Shown: positions 1 through 8,329, counted from the first letter of the stretch. The stretch is DNA of 64,000 nt from Mesorhizobium zhangyense (GCF_011045115.1 NZ_JAAKZG010000001.1:62001-126000), one strand, 5' to 3'. Translations and numbers: made by a program. Notes: generated by a model from the letters alone, not told the origin.

Positions 1-182
1 TCGCCAGTGCTGTCTCCGGCACCTGCTCGCCCGCTGGTGATGACAACGCGCTCAAGCTGCGTCACGCGATCCTGCTTTTCGGCCTCGTTCGTTTCCTGGG
101 CTCTTGCCCCGATTGTTCCGACCAATACGGTCACTGCTGCTCCGCCAAGCAGAACAGCCATATTTCGTGCCACCAGCCCCAT
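1..182 (-). CDS. TonB-dependent haem/siderophore receptor, N-terminal fragment
   Basis: This is the 5' end of a gene that runs off the left edge. Translation from the ATG at 182 gives a signal peptide (MGLVARNMAVLLGG, hydrophobic core, cleavage near GARAQ), then a short charged stretch and LERVVITSG, which resembles a TonB box and the start of a plug domain. TonB-dependent outer-membrane receptors import haem or siderophores using energy relayed from TonB. It diverges from hemP and the haem ABC transporter genes, so a haem receptor (HmuR/ShmR/BhuR type) is the likely identity. Only about 60 residues are visible, so the substrate is inferred from context. Confidence 0.8.
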   Translation of the reverse strand, partial: MGLVARNMAVLLGGAAVTVLVGTIGARAQETNEAEKQDRVTQLERVVITSGRAGAGDSTG

Positions 183-397
183 GTCCCAAAGCTCTCCGGT
201 ATGTGTTTCATGCGTGCTGGCTCGGTGCTTGCTGGCATTTTTTCATTGATGCCGGAGTGATTTAAATCTTGACTCGTTTACTCCGGTATTGCACTGACTA
301 TTGAACATGATGTTTTGAGTCAAGATTGATTTCAAGGCCGGAACAGAGGTCATCCGACAGGGGAGGCCAAGTTCCAAAACGAAAGGGTCCGACGACC
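183..397. promoter_or_regulatory. Divergent receptor/hemP control region with perfect inverted repeat
   Basis: This 215-bp intergenic region must hold promoters for the receptor (leftward) and hemP (rightward). It contains a perfect 11-bp inverted repeat, AATCTTGACTC at 265-275 and GAGTCAAGATT at 317-327, separated by 41 bp. Each arm contains TTGACT, a good -35 element, one facing each gene, but no convincing -10 is seen at 17 bp in either direction. The symmetry fits a pair of operators or activator sites for an iron regulator. I found no clear Irr-type (TTTAGAA-N3-TTCTAAA) or IRO-type site here. Confidence 0.55.
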
Positions 398-607
398 ATG
401 AACAGCCACAATCACCAGGACTTCCACCACCGCAACCGGCGGCCTTTCAACGAAGCGCCGCGGCGTCCCGAACCGCAGCATTTTCCGACACGCACAGTCT
501 TGAGTTCATCGCTCTTCAACGGTGACCACGAGATCGGCATCGACCATGGCGGATCGCTCTACCGGCTGAAGATCACCCGCCAGGGCAAGCTCATCCTCAA
601 CAAGTAA
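398..607 (+). CDS. hemP: HemP/HmuP family haemin uptake regulator
   Basis: A 69-residue protein ending in YRLKITRQGKLILNK, the signature of the HemP family. The ATG at 398 is chosen because GAAAGGG lies 10 bp upstream and the family is short; an in-frame upstream extension has no ribosome site. In Sinorhizobium and Bradyrhizobium the homologue HmuP is needed for expression of the outer-membrane haem receptor, acting with Irr in the latter. Its place between the divergent receptor and hemS fits that role. The N-terminal half is rich in His, Asn and Arg, as in relatives. Family call is firm; the regulatory role is by homology. Confidence 0.88.
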   Translation: MNSHNHQDFHHRNRRPFNEAPRRPEPQHFPTRTVLSSSLFNGDHEIGIDHGGSLYRLKITRQGKLILNK

Positions 608-622
608 GCTCAGGACTTTTCC

Positions 623-1687
623 ATGGACGCTCGCGTTAAACCCGCGCCACAAGCAATCCGTCTGGCGAGAGCCGACAATCCCAAAATGCGCGAACGCGAT
701 CTCGCAAGCCAACTCGGCATCTCCGAGGCCGAGTTGGTTGCGGCGCATTGCGGCGAGGGGGTCGTTCGCGTGGAGCCCCGCGTCAATGACCTGCTGACCG
801 GCCTCGAGTCCGTCGGCGAGGTGATGGCGCTGACCCGCAATGAAAGTGCCGTCCATGAAAAAATCGGCATCTACGACAAGGTCGTAACCGGCAATCACAA
901 CGCCATGGTGCTCGGCGAAAACATTGACTTGCGCATATTCCCGAAAATCTGGGCGCATGGTTTTGCCGTCGAAAAGCGCGACGGCGGCGAAATCCGCCGA
1001 AGCCTGCAGTTCTTCGACAAGGAAGGCGAGGCGGTGCACAAGGTGCATCTGCGCAGCACCTCCAATCTCTATGCCTATCAGAAGCTCGTGGCCGATCTCG
1101 CCTCCGTCGATCAGCGACAGACGTTGGATCTTAGCTATGAGGACACGGCCGATGACGGCGCAGAACTGCCGGAGACCTCAACCAGCATCGACGATTTGCG
1201 CGATCGCTGGAGCAAGCTTACCGACACGCATCAGTTCTTCGGCATGTTGCGCACATTGAAACTGTCGCGCCAGCAGGCCGTTCGGATGGTGGGGCAGGAC
1301 TATGCCTGGCTGGTCGACAACGATGCGTTGGCCGCGATGCTGCATCATGCCGCCGAGGGCGAGACGCCGATCATGTGCTTTGTCGGCAATCGCGGCTGCA
1401 TCCAGATCCATTCGGGGCCGGTCAGGAACATCAAGCCGATGGGGCCGTGGATCAATATCCTCGACGAGACCTTCCACATGCACCTGCGGATGGATCACGT
1501 CGGCGAGGTCTGGGCGGTGCGCAAGCCGACGAAAGACGGTCACGTCACCTCGCTCGAGGCCTATGGCGCCGACGGCAAGATGATCATCCAGTTCTTCGGA
1601 AAGCGGCATGAAGGGCAAAGCGAGCGCGAGGACTGGCGCTTCATTGCAGAGAACCTGCCGCGCATTCCGACTTCGACGGCGGCCTGA
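623..1687 (+). CDS. hemS: Haem-trafficking/degrading protein HemS (HmuS)
   Basis: A 354-residue protein of the HemS/ChuS/PhuS family, which binds haem in the cytoplasm after import and hands it on for or carries out its breakdown. The length is normal and the two repeated halves typical of the family are present; the second half carries FVGNRGCIQIHSG, the region holding the conserved haem-ligand histidine. It starts 15 bp after hemP and stops 11 bp before hmuT, so it belongs to the hemP-hemS-hmuTUV operon. No signal peptide is present, in agreement with a cytoplasmic role. Confidence 0.93.
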   Translation: MDARVKPAPQAIRLARADNPKMRERDLASQLGISEAELVAAHCGEGVVRVEPRVNDLLTGLESVGEVMALTRNESAVHEKIGIYDKVVTGNHNAMVLGENIDLRIFPKIWAHGFAVEKRDGGEIRRSLQFFDKEGEAVHKVHLRSTSNLYAYQKLVADLASVDQRQTLDLSYEDTADDGAELPETSTSIDDLRDRWSKLTDTHQFFGMLRTLKLSRQQAVRMVGQDYAWLVDNDALAAMLHHAAEGETPIMCFVGNRGCIQIHSGPVRNIKPMGPWINILDETFHMHLRMDHVGEVWAVRKPTKDGHVTSLEAYGADGKMIIQFFGKRHEGQSEREDWRFIAENLPRIPTSTAA

Positions 1688-1698
1688 GGGGCAGTTCC

Positions 1699-2598
1699 AT
1701 GAGCATCTTCAATCGTATTGCCCGCGGCGCATGTGCTGCCTTCGTGGCTGCGTCCGTCATCGGCGCAGCGACAGTCGCATCCGCGGAAGAAGGCAAGGCC
1801 GTATTTCCCGACACGTCGCGGCTCGTTTCCATCGGTGGATCGATAACGGAAATCGTCTATGCGTTGGGTGAGGAGGGCAAGCTGATCGCCCGCGATTCGA
1901 CCGGCACATACCCCGAGGCGGCGAAGGCGCTGCCCGATGTCGGCTATATGCGGGCTCTGTCTCCCGAAGGCGTGCTGTCGGTCAATCCATCCGGCATTCT
2001 GGCGCTTGCCGGCAGCGGTCCGAAGGAAGCCGTCGATGTCCTGAGGAAAGCCAGCGTCACCTTCATCGAAGTGCCTGAAACTTTCGATCATGCCGGAATC
2101 CTGGAAAAAATCCGGGTCGTCGGCAAGGCGCTCGGTGCAGACGCCAAGGCCGACGCTCTGGAAGCCTCCGTCGATGCCGACCTCAAGGAGGCCGAAAAAC
2201 TCACTGCCGATGTGAAGGAGCGCAAGCGCGTGTTGTTCATTCTCAGCATGCAGGGCGGCAAGATACTGGCTGCCGGCAGCGACAATGCCGCAGACGGCAT
2301 CATCAAGCTGGCGGGCGGCGTCAATGCCGTCGAAGGTGTGCCGGGTTACAAGCAGCTTTCCGAGGAAGCGGTGGTGACCGCCAAGCCGGACGTCATTTTG
2401 ATGATGAATCGCGGTGGTGATCATGCGGCCGCTGCCGACGATCTCTTTGCCCATCCGGGCATCGCGTCTACGCCGGCGGCCGAGAACAAGAAACTGGTGC
2501 AGATGGATGGCAGCTACCTGCTCGGCTTCGGCCCGCGCACCGCCGGCGCCATTCGCGATCTTGCCATCGCACTTTATGGCGACGCGATAAAAGACTGA
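1699..2598 (+). CDS. hmuT: Haem ABC transporter periplasmic binding protein
   Basis: A 299-residue periplasmic protein with a signal peptide (MSIFNRIARGACAAF..., cleavage near VASA-EE). After it comes RLVSIGGSITEIVYALG, typical of class III substrate-binding proteins of the haem/B12/siderophore type. It would carry haem from the outer-membrane receptor to HmuUV. GAGGGGCAG upstream of the ATG acts as ribosome site. It sits between hemS and the permease gene hmuU with an 11-bp gap, as in other rhizobial hmu operons. Confidence 0.93.
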   Translation: MSIFNRIARGACAAFVAASVIGAATVASAEEGKAVFPDTSRLVSIGGSITEIVYALGEEGKLIARDSTGTYPEAAKALPDVGYMRALSPEGVLSVNPSGILALAGSGPKEAVDVLRKASVTFIEVPETFDHAGILEKIRVVGKALGADAKADALEASVDADLKEAEKLTADVKERKRVLFILSMQGGKILAAGSDNAADGIIKLAGGVNAVEGVPGYKQLSEEAVVTAKPDVILMMNRGGDHAAAADDLFAHPGIASTPAAENKKLVQMDGSYLLGFGPRTAGAIRDLAIALYGDAIKD

Positions 2599-2609
2599 TT
2601 GGAAATAGC

Positions 2610-3713
2610 GTGGCGGATACATTGGCCGACAGGTTCGGCGATATGGAAAAGCGCGCGGCGGCGGGTGACCGCTCGGCGCGCGCAAGATTCACCATCGGCA
2701 TTCTGTGCGTGCTGCTTGGCCTGACCGTATTGTTCAGCCTTGCCTCCGGCGCGTCGGATGCTTCGGCTGTCACCGTGGTGCGCGACTGGCTGTTTCCGTC
2801 GCTGTCGGATGGCTCTGCCCTTTCCGCGCGCGACCGCATCATCGTCTACGACATCCGCCTGCCGCGCGTCATTCTGGGCGTGCTGATCGGGGCTGCCCTT
2901 GCCGTGTCCGGGGCGGTCATGCAGGGCCTGTTCCGCAATCCGCTGGCCGATCCCGGCCTTGTTGGCGTCTCATCGGGTGCCGGCCTTGGCGCCATCGTCG
3001 TCATCGTGCTTGGCGGCACGGTGCTCGGGCCGGTGCTGGCGATCTTCGGCATCTACACTTTGCCGCTGGCCGCCTTCTTTGGTGGGCTAGCGACAACCTT
3101 GTTGCTCTATCGCGTCGCGACCCGGCGCGGACAGACTTCAATTGCCACCATGCTGCTTGCCGGCATCGCGCTCGGCGCGTTAACGGGAGCGCTGTCCGGC
3201 ATTCTTGTTTATCTCGCCGACGACCGGCAGCTTCGCGATCTGACCTTCTGGGGGCTCGGTTCTCTGGCGGGTGCGACGTGGACCAAGATTGCGGCAGCGG
3301 GGCCGATTATCGTGCTGGTGCTGATCGTCTCGCCGTTCCTGGCGCGTGCGCTCAACGCGCTGGCGCTGGGTGAGGCCACCGCCAACCATCTCGGCATACC
3401 GGTGCAACGTTTCAAGAATGTCGCCATCGTCGCGGTTGCCGCCGCCACCGGGGCTTCGGTGGCCGTCAGCGGAGGCATCGGCTTCGTCGGTATCGTCGTG
3501 CCGCATCTGCTGCGCCTGCTGATCGGGCCGGACAACCGCTATCTGCTGCCGGCTTCCGCGCTGCTCGGCGCATCCATGCTGCTCGTTGCCGATGCAATCA
3601 GCCGGACGATCGTCGCGCCGGCAGAACTGCCGATCGGCATCATCACGGCATCGGTCGGCGGGCCGTTCTTCCTGTGGATATTGCTGCGCAAGCGCGGCCT
3701 GCTGGACCTCTAG
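2610..3713 (+). CDS. hmuU: Haem ABC transporter permease
   Basis: A 367-residue FecCD-family permease with about nine to ten membrane segments. Family motifs seen are RNPLADPGLVGVSSGA early and GFVGIVVPHLLRLLIGPD late in the protein. It forms the inner-membrane channel for haem together with HmuV. The GTG at 2610 gives the whole hydrophilic N-terminus; an ATG at 2643 preceded by an AGG is a possible alternative start. It follows hmuT by 11 bp and is followed by hmuV almost without a gap. Confidence 0.92.
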   Translation: MADTLADRFGDMEKRAAAGDRSARARFTIGILCVLLGLTVLFSLASGASDASAVTVVRDWLFPSLSDGSALSARDRIIVYDIRLPRVILGVLIGAALAVSGAVMQGLFRNPLADPGLVGVSSGAGLGAIVVIVLGGTVLGPVLAIFGIYTLPLAAFFGGLATTLLLYRVATRRGQTSIATMLLAGIALGALTGALSGILVYLADDRQLRDLTFWGLGSLAGATWTKIAAAGPIIVLVLIVSPFLARALNALALGEATANHLGIPVQRFKNVAIVAVAAATGASVAVSGGIGFVGIVVPHLLRLLIGPDNRYLLPASALLGASMLLVADAISRTIVAPAELPIGIITASVGGPFFLWILLRKRGLLDL

Positions 3714-3725
3714 GGAGCAATGGCC

Positions 3726-4517
3726 ATGATCGAAGCCCGCGACGTGTCCGTGTCCATCGGTGCCAAGCGCATCATCTCGAATGTCGATTTCGACATGAGG
3801 CCGGGCGAGGTGGCGGCGATCGTCGGTCCGAACGGTTCGGGCAAGACGACCTTCCTCAGGGCGCTTACCGGAGAATTGCCCTATACAGGCAGCATCGCCA
3901 TCAACAATCGCGACCTGGCGACCCTGAAGTCCTGGGAGGCGGCGGCCATGCGCGCGGTGCTGCCGCAGGCGACAGCACTTTCCTTTCCTTTCACGGTGCG
4001 TGAGATCGTCAAGCTCGGGCTTCTGGGCGGCCGCTCCGGCGCGCTGCCAGGCGAGGACGACCGCCTGCCGGACCGGGCGCTGTCACGCGTCGATCTGGAC
4101 GGCTTTGCCGGCCGGTTCTACCAGGAGCTTTCCGGCGGCGAGCAACAGCGGGTGCAGCTTGCCCGGGTGCTCTGCCAGGTCTGGGCGCCGGTGCTGGACG
4201 GAAAGCCGCGCTATCTGTTTCTCGACGAGCCGGTTTCCAGCCTCGACATCAAGCACCAGCTCATCATCATGAACATCGCCCGCGATTTCGCCCGGCGCGG
4301 CGGCGGGGTGGTGGCGATCCTGCACGACCTAAACCTGACGGCGATGTTTGCCGACCGCATCTTCGTCATGCATCGCGGCAGACTGGCAGCCGCCGGCTCG
4401 CCGCAGGATGTGCTCAGCGACGAACTGATCTCGAAGGTGTTCGAATGCCGGCTGAAGGTCGGCGCGCTGCCTGCCGGCAACGTGCCGTTCGTGCTCCCGC
4501 AATCGGCGGGGCTTTAA
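3726..4517 (+). CDS. hmuV: Haem ABC transporter ATPase
   Basis: An ABC ATPase with Walker A GPNGSGKTT, signature LSGGEQQRV and Walker B YLFLDEPVSSLD, then the H-loop region AILHDLNLTA. It powers haem import by HmuU. Two in-frame ATGs lie at 3720 and 3726; the ribosome site AGGGAG at 3712-3717 is only about 3 bp from the first but about 9 bp from the second, so I prefer 3726. Its stop overlaps by four bases the end of the convergent unknown gene at 4514-4975, so no terminator separates them. Confidence 0.92.
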   Translation: MIEARDVSVSIGAKRIISNVDFDMRPGEVAAIVGPNGSGKTTFLRALTGELPYTGSIAINNRDLATLKSWEAAAMRAVLPQATALSFPFTVREIVKLGLLGGRSGALPGEDDRLPDRALSRVDLDGFAGRFYQELSGGEQQRVQLARVLCQVWAPVLDGKPRYLFLDEPVSSLDIKHQLIIMNIARDFARRGGGVVAILHDLNLTAMFADRIFVMHRGRLAAAGSPQDVLSDELISKVFECRLKVGALPAGNVPFVLPQSAGL

Positions 4518-4975
4518 GCGCTGGGCCCCAAAAGCCTTCTTTTCAAGCCCGCAAGGAAGCCCCTAGCAGGTTTTTCGTCAGCGGGCACCGTGACTTGGTC
4601 GCGATAATCCTGGAAATCCATCCATTCAGCTTCAGGGGTTGCCGCGTGATGCATCCATTCGCCCGGCAATAAAACGTACCAGCCATATCGAGCGGAAAAT
4701 TCCTTCAGAAGCGGGAATAAATCACCGCCGCCACGAACATGGATCATGATACCGTCAAGAGGTTCTGATCCTGCCAGGTTGAATTCGAGCGAGATGCCGT
4801 TTTTGTCATACTCGCCCCAGCCGCCATCTTCCCACCTAGTGCCTTGTAAGACGGCGGAAATCTTTGCCTGCACATCGCTTCTGGAACCAAGTGGAAGAGG
4901 CTTCCAGTCACTGGGCATTTCATCGACAGGCTGTGGTGGAGAACTGGCAGCGTGAACCAGAATATCCCAACTCAT
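4514..4975 (-). CDS. Unknown small soluble protein
   Basis: A 153-residue protein that I do not recognise. It has no signal peptide or membrane segment; it is acidic with many Trp and Gly residues (GTRWEDGGWGEY, then EPLDGIMIHVRGGGD) and ends in a basic LKRRLLGPSA tail. The start is supported by GGAGGGG about 7 bp upstream of the ATG. The stop overlaps the convergent hmuV stop by four bases. The compact Trp-rich fold recalls small immunity or SMI1-like proteins, but nothing here confirms that and no toxin gene is nearby. Confidence 0.65.
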   Translation of the reverse strand: MSWDILVHAASSPPQPVDEMPSDWKPLPLGSRSDVQAKISAVLQGTRWEDGGWGEYDKNGISLEFNLAGSEPLDGIMIHVRGGGDLFPLLKEFSARYGWYVLLPGEWMHHAATPEAEWMDFQDYRDQVTVPADEKPARGFLAGLKRRLLGPSA

Positions 4976-5030
4976 AGAAGGCCCCTCCGTATTTTACGAA
5001 GTTGCCACAACGTGGTTGCGATGAAAATAC

Positions 5031-5495
5031 TCAGGCAGCAGGCGCGCGGCGTTCCACCAGCAGATCGATGCCGAGCAGGCTGCGCACATTGGGCCGTGCC
5101 TTGACGAGGTCTGCGATCGTGTAGCGCGCGAGCACTTCGAAGAAGGCGTTCAGTGCTTCTCGCAGCGCCGAGTTCAACGCGCAGCTGTCGACCAGCGGGC
5201 ATTCGGCCGCGTCGTTCTCGAAGCATTCGGCCATGGCGAAATTCTCTTCCGTCACGCGCACCACGTCGAACAGATTGATCTTGTCGGCGGCACGTCCGAG
5301 CCGGACGCCACCATTGCGGCCGCGCACGGTTTCCACCAGGCCGTTTTCGACCAGCGGCTGCAGGATCTTGAACAGGAATAGTTCCGACACGGAATAGGCG
5401 GCGGCAATCTCAGGTATCCGGCTCAGCCGGTCGTCATTGGCAGCGCAATACATGAGGATGCGCATGGCGTAGTTCGTCTGGCGGGTGAGCCGCAT
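5031..5495 (-). CDS. rirA: Iron-responsive Rrf2-family regulator RirA
   Basis: A 154-residue Rrf2-type winged-helix regulator. The N-terminus MRLTRQTNYAMRILMYCA and three cysteines at 91, 99 and 105 (ECFEN..AECPLVDSC) match RirA, which binds an iron-sulphur cluster through these residues and represses iron-uptake genes when iron is sufficient in rhizobia and relatives. Its location next to the haem-uptake operon fits. An Irr-box-like palindrome lies about 110 bp upstream, suggesting that rirA is itself controlled by Irr. Confidence 0.92.
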   Translation of the reverse strand: MRLTRQTNYAMRILMYCAANDDRLSRIPEIAAAYSVSELFLFKILQPLVENGLVETVRGRNGGVRLGRAADKINLFDVVRVTEENFAMAECFENDAAECPLVDSCALNSALREALNAFFEVLARYTIADLVKARPNVRSLLGIDLLVERRAPAA

Positions 5496-5807
5496 GGTCG
5501 TTTCCTTCGCAGCACCGGCTGAAACCGATTTCCGAACGGCTCAAGCCAAGACAGGCGCGATCTCTCGAGTCGTTGGATCGCTTTCATTCCTGAATATGGC
5601 CTACAGTCTAGAATAATTCCAGACAAGAAGCGAAAATACCTTCTCCTTTTGGTCATATTTTTGGCGTTGATGCTGCGGCTGCGTCCGGTATTCCATTTTT
5701 GCAATGCTGACCTTTACGTAAAGGGATTGCATTTCATGGTGCGGCGCACAATATAATCACTGTCGAGAGTCGTAGACTCGGGGAGGAACCCACGAGAAGT
5801 ACGACAC
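5496..5807. promoter_or_regulatory. Divergent rirA / acetyltransferase promoter region
   Basis: This gap of about 310 bp separates the divergent rirA and GNAT genes and must hold both promoters. It is locally AT-richer around 5600-5760. The one strong sequence element is the palindrome at 5606-5624 annotated separately. I see no coding sequence with a ribosome site here and no terminator. Confidence 0.6.
5606..5624. promoter_or_regulatory. Irr box (ICE-like) palindrome upstream of rirA
   Basis: GTCTAGAAT-A-ATTCCAGAC is a 19-bp palindrome with one mismatched pair. Its core TCTAGAA-TAA-TTCCAGA keeps the architecture of the iron-control element bound by Irr (TTTAGAA-N3-TTCTAAA) with three substitutions. 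In other rhizobia Irr represses rirA when iron is low. The match is partial and binding is inferred. Confidence 0.55.
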
Positions 5808-6386
5808 ATGCAAAACAATACGCTCAATCACGTTCCGCTGACCGGTATCATCAGGCAGCTCCGGCCTTCCGACCTCCCGCGCTTCCGCGAACATCTTCTC
5901 AGGCTCGATGCCGTGAGCCGGCGTGACCGCTTCAATGGCGCGACGGACGACGATTTCATCGCCAGCTATGCCGACCGCAGCTTTGCGCAAGGCACCACCG
6001 TCATCGGTTATGTCGAAGACGACAAGGTCTTCGGGGCGGCCGAACTGCACGAACGGCCTGAAATTGCCGAGCCGACGGGCGAGATCGCCTTCAGCGTCGA
6101 GCGCCATCTTCAGCACCGCCATATCGGCGGGCGCCTGTTCGAGCGCCTGATCGCAAATGCGCGCGGGCTGGGCTACACCAAACTTCTGGTGACGACCCAT
6201 CCGCAGAATGTCGCGATGAAGGCCTTGGCGCGCAAGTTCAACGCAGCGCTTTCCTTCGAGGACGGCGAGACCGTAGGCGTTATCGACCTCGGCCAGCGTT
6301 CCTTTGCCGCGCTCGATCTCGTCGCTCCCAAACCGTTCGGCCTGTCGCCGCTGCGCGATATTCCCAAGATGCTTGCCGGCAGGTGA
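5808..6386 (+). CDS. GNAT-family N-acetyltransferase
   Basis: A 192-residue protein with a GNAT fold covering most of its length: the start IIRQLRPSDLPRFREH is a typical first strand and helix, and RHIGGRLFERLIANARG near residue 110 is the acetyl-CoA pyrophosphate-binding motif A. It should transfer an acetyl group from acetyl-CoA to an amine; the substrate cannot be told. It has its own intergenic region upstream and a strong terminator 43 bp downstream, so it is probably monocistronic. Confidence 0.85.
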   Translation: MQNNTLNHVPLTGIIRQLRPSDLPRFREHLLRLDAVSRRDRFNGATDDDFIASYADRSFAQGTTVIGYVEDDKVFGAAELHERPEIAEPTGEIAFSVERHLQHRHIGGRLFERLIANARGLGYTKLLVTTHPQNVAMKALARKFNAALSFEDGETVGVIDLGQRSFAALDLVAPKPFGLSPLRDIPKMLAGR

Positions 6387-6428
6387 GGGCGCCTGTCCCG
6401 CGTTCGCCCTTGATCCCTGCCTGTAGTG

Positions 6429-6453
6429 AAGGCCCGCGCAAGCGGGCCTTTTT
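6429..6453 (+). terminator. Rho-independent terminator after the GNAT gene
   Basis: A perfect 9-bp stem, AAGGCCCGC and GCGGGCCTT, closes a GCAA tetraloop of the stable GNRA class and runs into a T tract ending at 6453. It lies 43 bp after the acetyltransferase stop and before the next gene on the same strand. Confidence 0.9.
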
Positions 6454-6551
6454 CATGTCTTCCATCTGGTAAGCCCCATATGTCTGGCGAGCCGAATGGC
6501 GGGGTCGCTCATGGATGATAGTGTGCGCCCTTTCGACAACCGGATGAGCAT

Positions 6552-7829
6552 ATGAACCAGGCATCGGCAATCAACCCGGAAAACGCGGAGAAGCTTGCAG
6601 CACTCCGCCGCACCAAATTCATCGCCACCGGCGCTTTGTGCCTGTGTGTTGCCGTCTTCATCGCGGCGAAGCTGTTGCAACCGCGCTTTCCGTGGCTTGG
6701 TTTCGTCGCAGCTTTCGCCGAGGCGGCCACCATCGGCGGGCTAGCCGACTGGTATGCCGTCGTGGCGCTGTTCAAGCGGCCGCTCGGCCTGCCGATCCCG
6801 CATACGGCGATCATTCCGTCCAATCAGGAGCGCATTGCCGACAATCTCGGCCGCTTCATCGAGGTCAATTTCCTGGCGCCGGGGCCGGTGCGCGAAAAGC
6901 TCGGCGAGGTTGATTTTTCTGCTTTGGTCGCCGACTGGCTGTCCGACCGGCAGAGGGCGGAAGGTCTGTCACGTTTCGTCGCGCGGCTGGTGCCGCAGAC
7001 GCTTGCGGCCATCGATCAGTCCGGCCTGCGCGGCTTCGTTTCCGAGCGCATGCTGGAGCAGGTGGAAAAGGTGCCGCTCGCGCCCCTGGCCGCAGAGCTT
7101 CTATCTGCCTTCACCGATGACCGCCGTCACCAGAAACTGTTCGACCAGTTCACCAAGGTGGTCGGAAAATTCCTCTCCGATGAGGAAGCGCTGGCGGTGA
7201 TGCGTGAAAAGATCCGCGAGGAACTGCCGTCGCTGTTCAATCTGTTCCGCGCCGACGCCTATCTGCTCAAGAAGATCGTCGCTTCCGCTGGTTCGCTGCT
7301 GGAAGAGGTGCGGGCCGATCAGGATCATCCGATGCGGCAGGAGTTCGACCGTTTCGTTGAAAAATTCATCGCCGATCTGCGCAATTCCAAAACCTACGCG
7401 AAACGTGCCGAAAAGCTGAAGCGCGATTTTCTCGCCCGGCCCGAGCTGAAGGCACTGGCCGGCGACATGTGGGAAAGCCTGCGCAACCTGATCGAACAGG
7501 ATGCGCGCGCCGAAAACTCCATGATCCGCAGCCATCTCGCCGGCATGTTTGTCGAGGTCGGCCGTCAGCTTGCCGGCGACGAGAAAATCCGCGCCGACAT
7601 GAACCAGGGTTTTGTCGTGGCGCTGGCCTCTTTCGTTGAGAGCCAGAAAAGCGGTGTCTCGAGCTTCATCGCCGAGCAGGTGAAGCGCTGGGATCTCGGC
7701 CAACTCACGCGCCTCATCGAAATGAACATCGGGCGCGACCTGCAATATATCCGCTTCAACGGCATGCTCATCGGCGGCATAGCCGGGCTGGCGCTTTACG
7801 TGATCGAGCTCGTCTTTCTCGTGAATTGA
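6552..7829 (+). CDS. DUF445 family membrane protein
   Basis: A 425-residue protein of the DUF445 (YjiN-like) family. A membrane segment lies near residues 27-45, followed by GGLADWYAVVALFKRP and the conserved IPHTAIIPSNQERIADNLGRF, then a long helical, charged middle part, and a second membrane segment at the C-terminus (LIGGIAGLALYVIELVFLV). The middle would form an extended helical domain between the two anchors. The molecular function of the family is not established. It starts after a terminator and is followed by a 65-bp gap to the phasin gene. Confidence 0.85.
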   Translation: MNQASAINPENAEKLAALRRTKFIATGALCLCVAVFIAAKLLQPRFPWLGFVAAFAEAATIGGLADWYAVVALFKRPLGLPIPHTAIIPSNQERIADNLGRFIEVNFLAPGPVREKLGEVDFSALVADWLSDRQRAEGLSRFVARLVPQTLAAIDQSGLRGFVSERMLEQVEKVPLAPLAAELLSAFTDDRRHQKLFDQFTKVVGKFLSDEEALAVMREKIREELPSLFNLFRADAYLLKKIVASAGSLLEEVRADQDHPMRQEFDRFVEKFIADLRNSKTYAKRAEKLKRDFLARPELKALAGDMWESLRNLIEQDARAENSMIRSHLAGMFVEVGRQLAGDEKIRADMNQGFVVALASFVESQKSGVSSFIAEQVKRWDLGQLTRLIEMNIGRDLQYIRFNGMLIGGIAGLALYVIELVFLVN

Positions 7830-7897
7830 CCCGCGCGGTCATCGGCCTATCTTCTCCTTGACCGCGTTCGACACCGGCGCGCGAAAGGGAGGAAATG

Positions 7898-8329
7898 ATG
7901 GCCAAGGCACCTGAGACCGATACCTTCATGGACATGTTCAAGCGGCTTGGCGAGGAGCTGAAGCTGCCGCGCTTCGATGTCGACTCCATTCTCGCCCATC
8001 ACCGCAAGAACCTGGAAGCGTTGCAGAAATCCGCCTCGGCCGGTGCATCGGGCGCATCAAGCCTCATGTCGCGGCAGCGCGAGATCATGCAGGACACGGT
8101 GCGCGAGATCACGGAGATGGCGCAGGGTTTCCGCACGCCCGGCAACCCGCAGGAGATGATGTCGAAGCAGGCCGATTTTGTGCACCGTTCCTTCGAGACC
8201 ACGGTCAAGAACGCCAGCGAATCCGCCGAAATCATGCGCAAATCCGGTACGGAGTCGCTGGATATCCTGCGCAATCGCATCCGTGAGGCAATGGCGGAAA
8301 TCCGGGAGGGATACGACCAGCGGAAGTAG
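7898..8329 (+). CDS. Phasin-family protein
   Basis: A 143-residue, largely helical protein without signal peptide. The pattern of amphipathic helices with MQDTVREITEMAQGF and KNASESAEIMRKSG fits phasins, which coat polyhydroxyalkanoate granules. The ATG at 7898 is preferred over 7895 because the ribosome site GGGAGG at 7887-7892 is 5 bp away instead of 2. The next gene encodes a MaoC-type hydratase, an enzyme class that can supply (R)-3-hydroxyacyl-CoA for the polymer, so a storage-polymer link is plausible. No polymer synthase lies in this window. Confidence 0.75.
   Translation: MAKAPETDTFMDMFKRLGEELKLPRFDVDSILAHHRKNLEALQKSASAGASGASSLMSRQREIMQDTVREITEMAQGFRTPGNPQEMMSKQADFVHRSFETTVKNASESAEIMRKSGTESLDILRNRIREAMAEIREGYDQRK

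Noticed and set aside
183-397. Irr or RirA (IRO) box in the receptor/hemP region
   Set aside because: No match to TTTAGAA-N3-TTCTAAA or to TGA-N9-TCA with flanking conservation was found; only the unrelated 11-bp inverted repeat is present.
4514-4975. Toxin immunity protein
   Set aside because: The composition is suggestive but there is no toxin gene nearby and no family match from sight; left as unknown.
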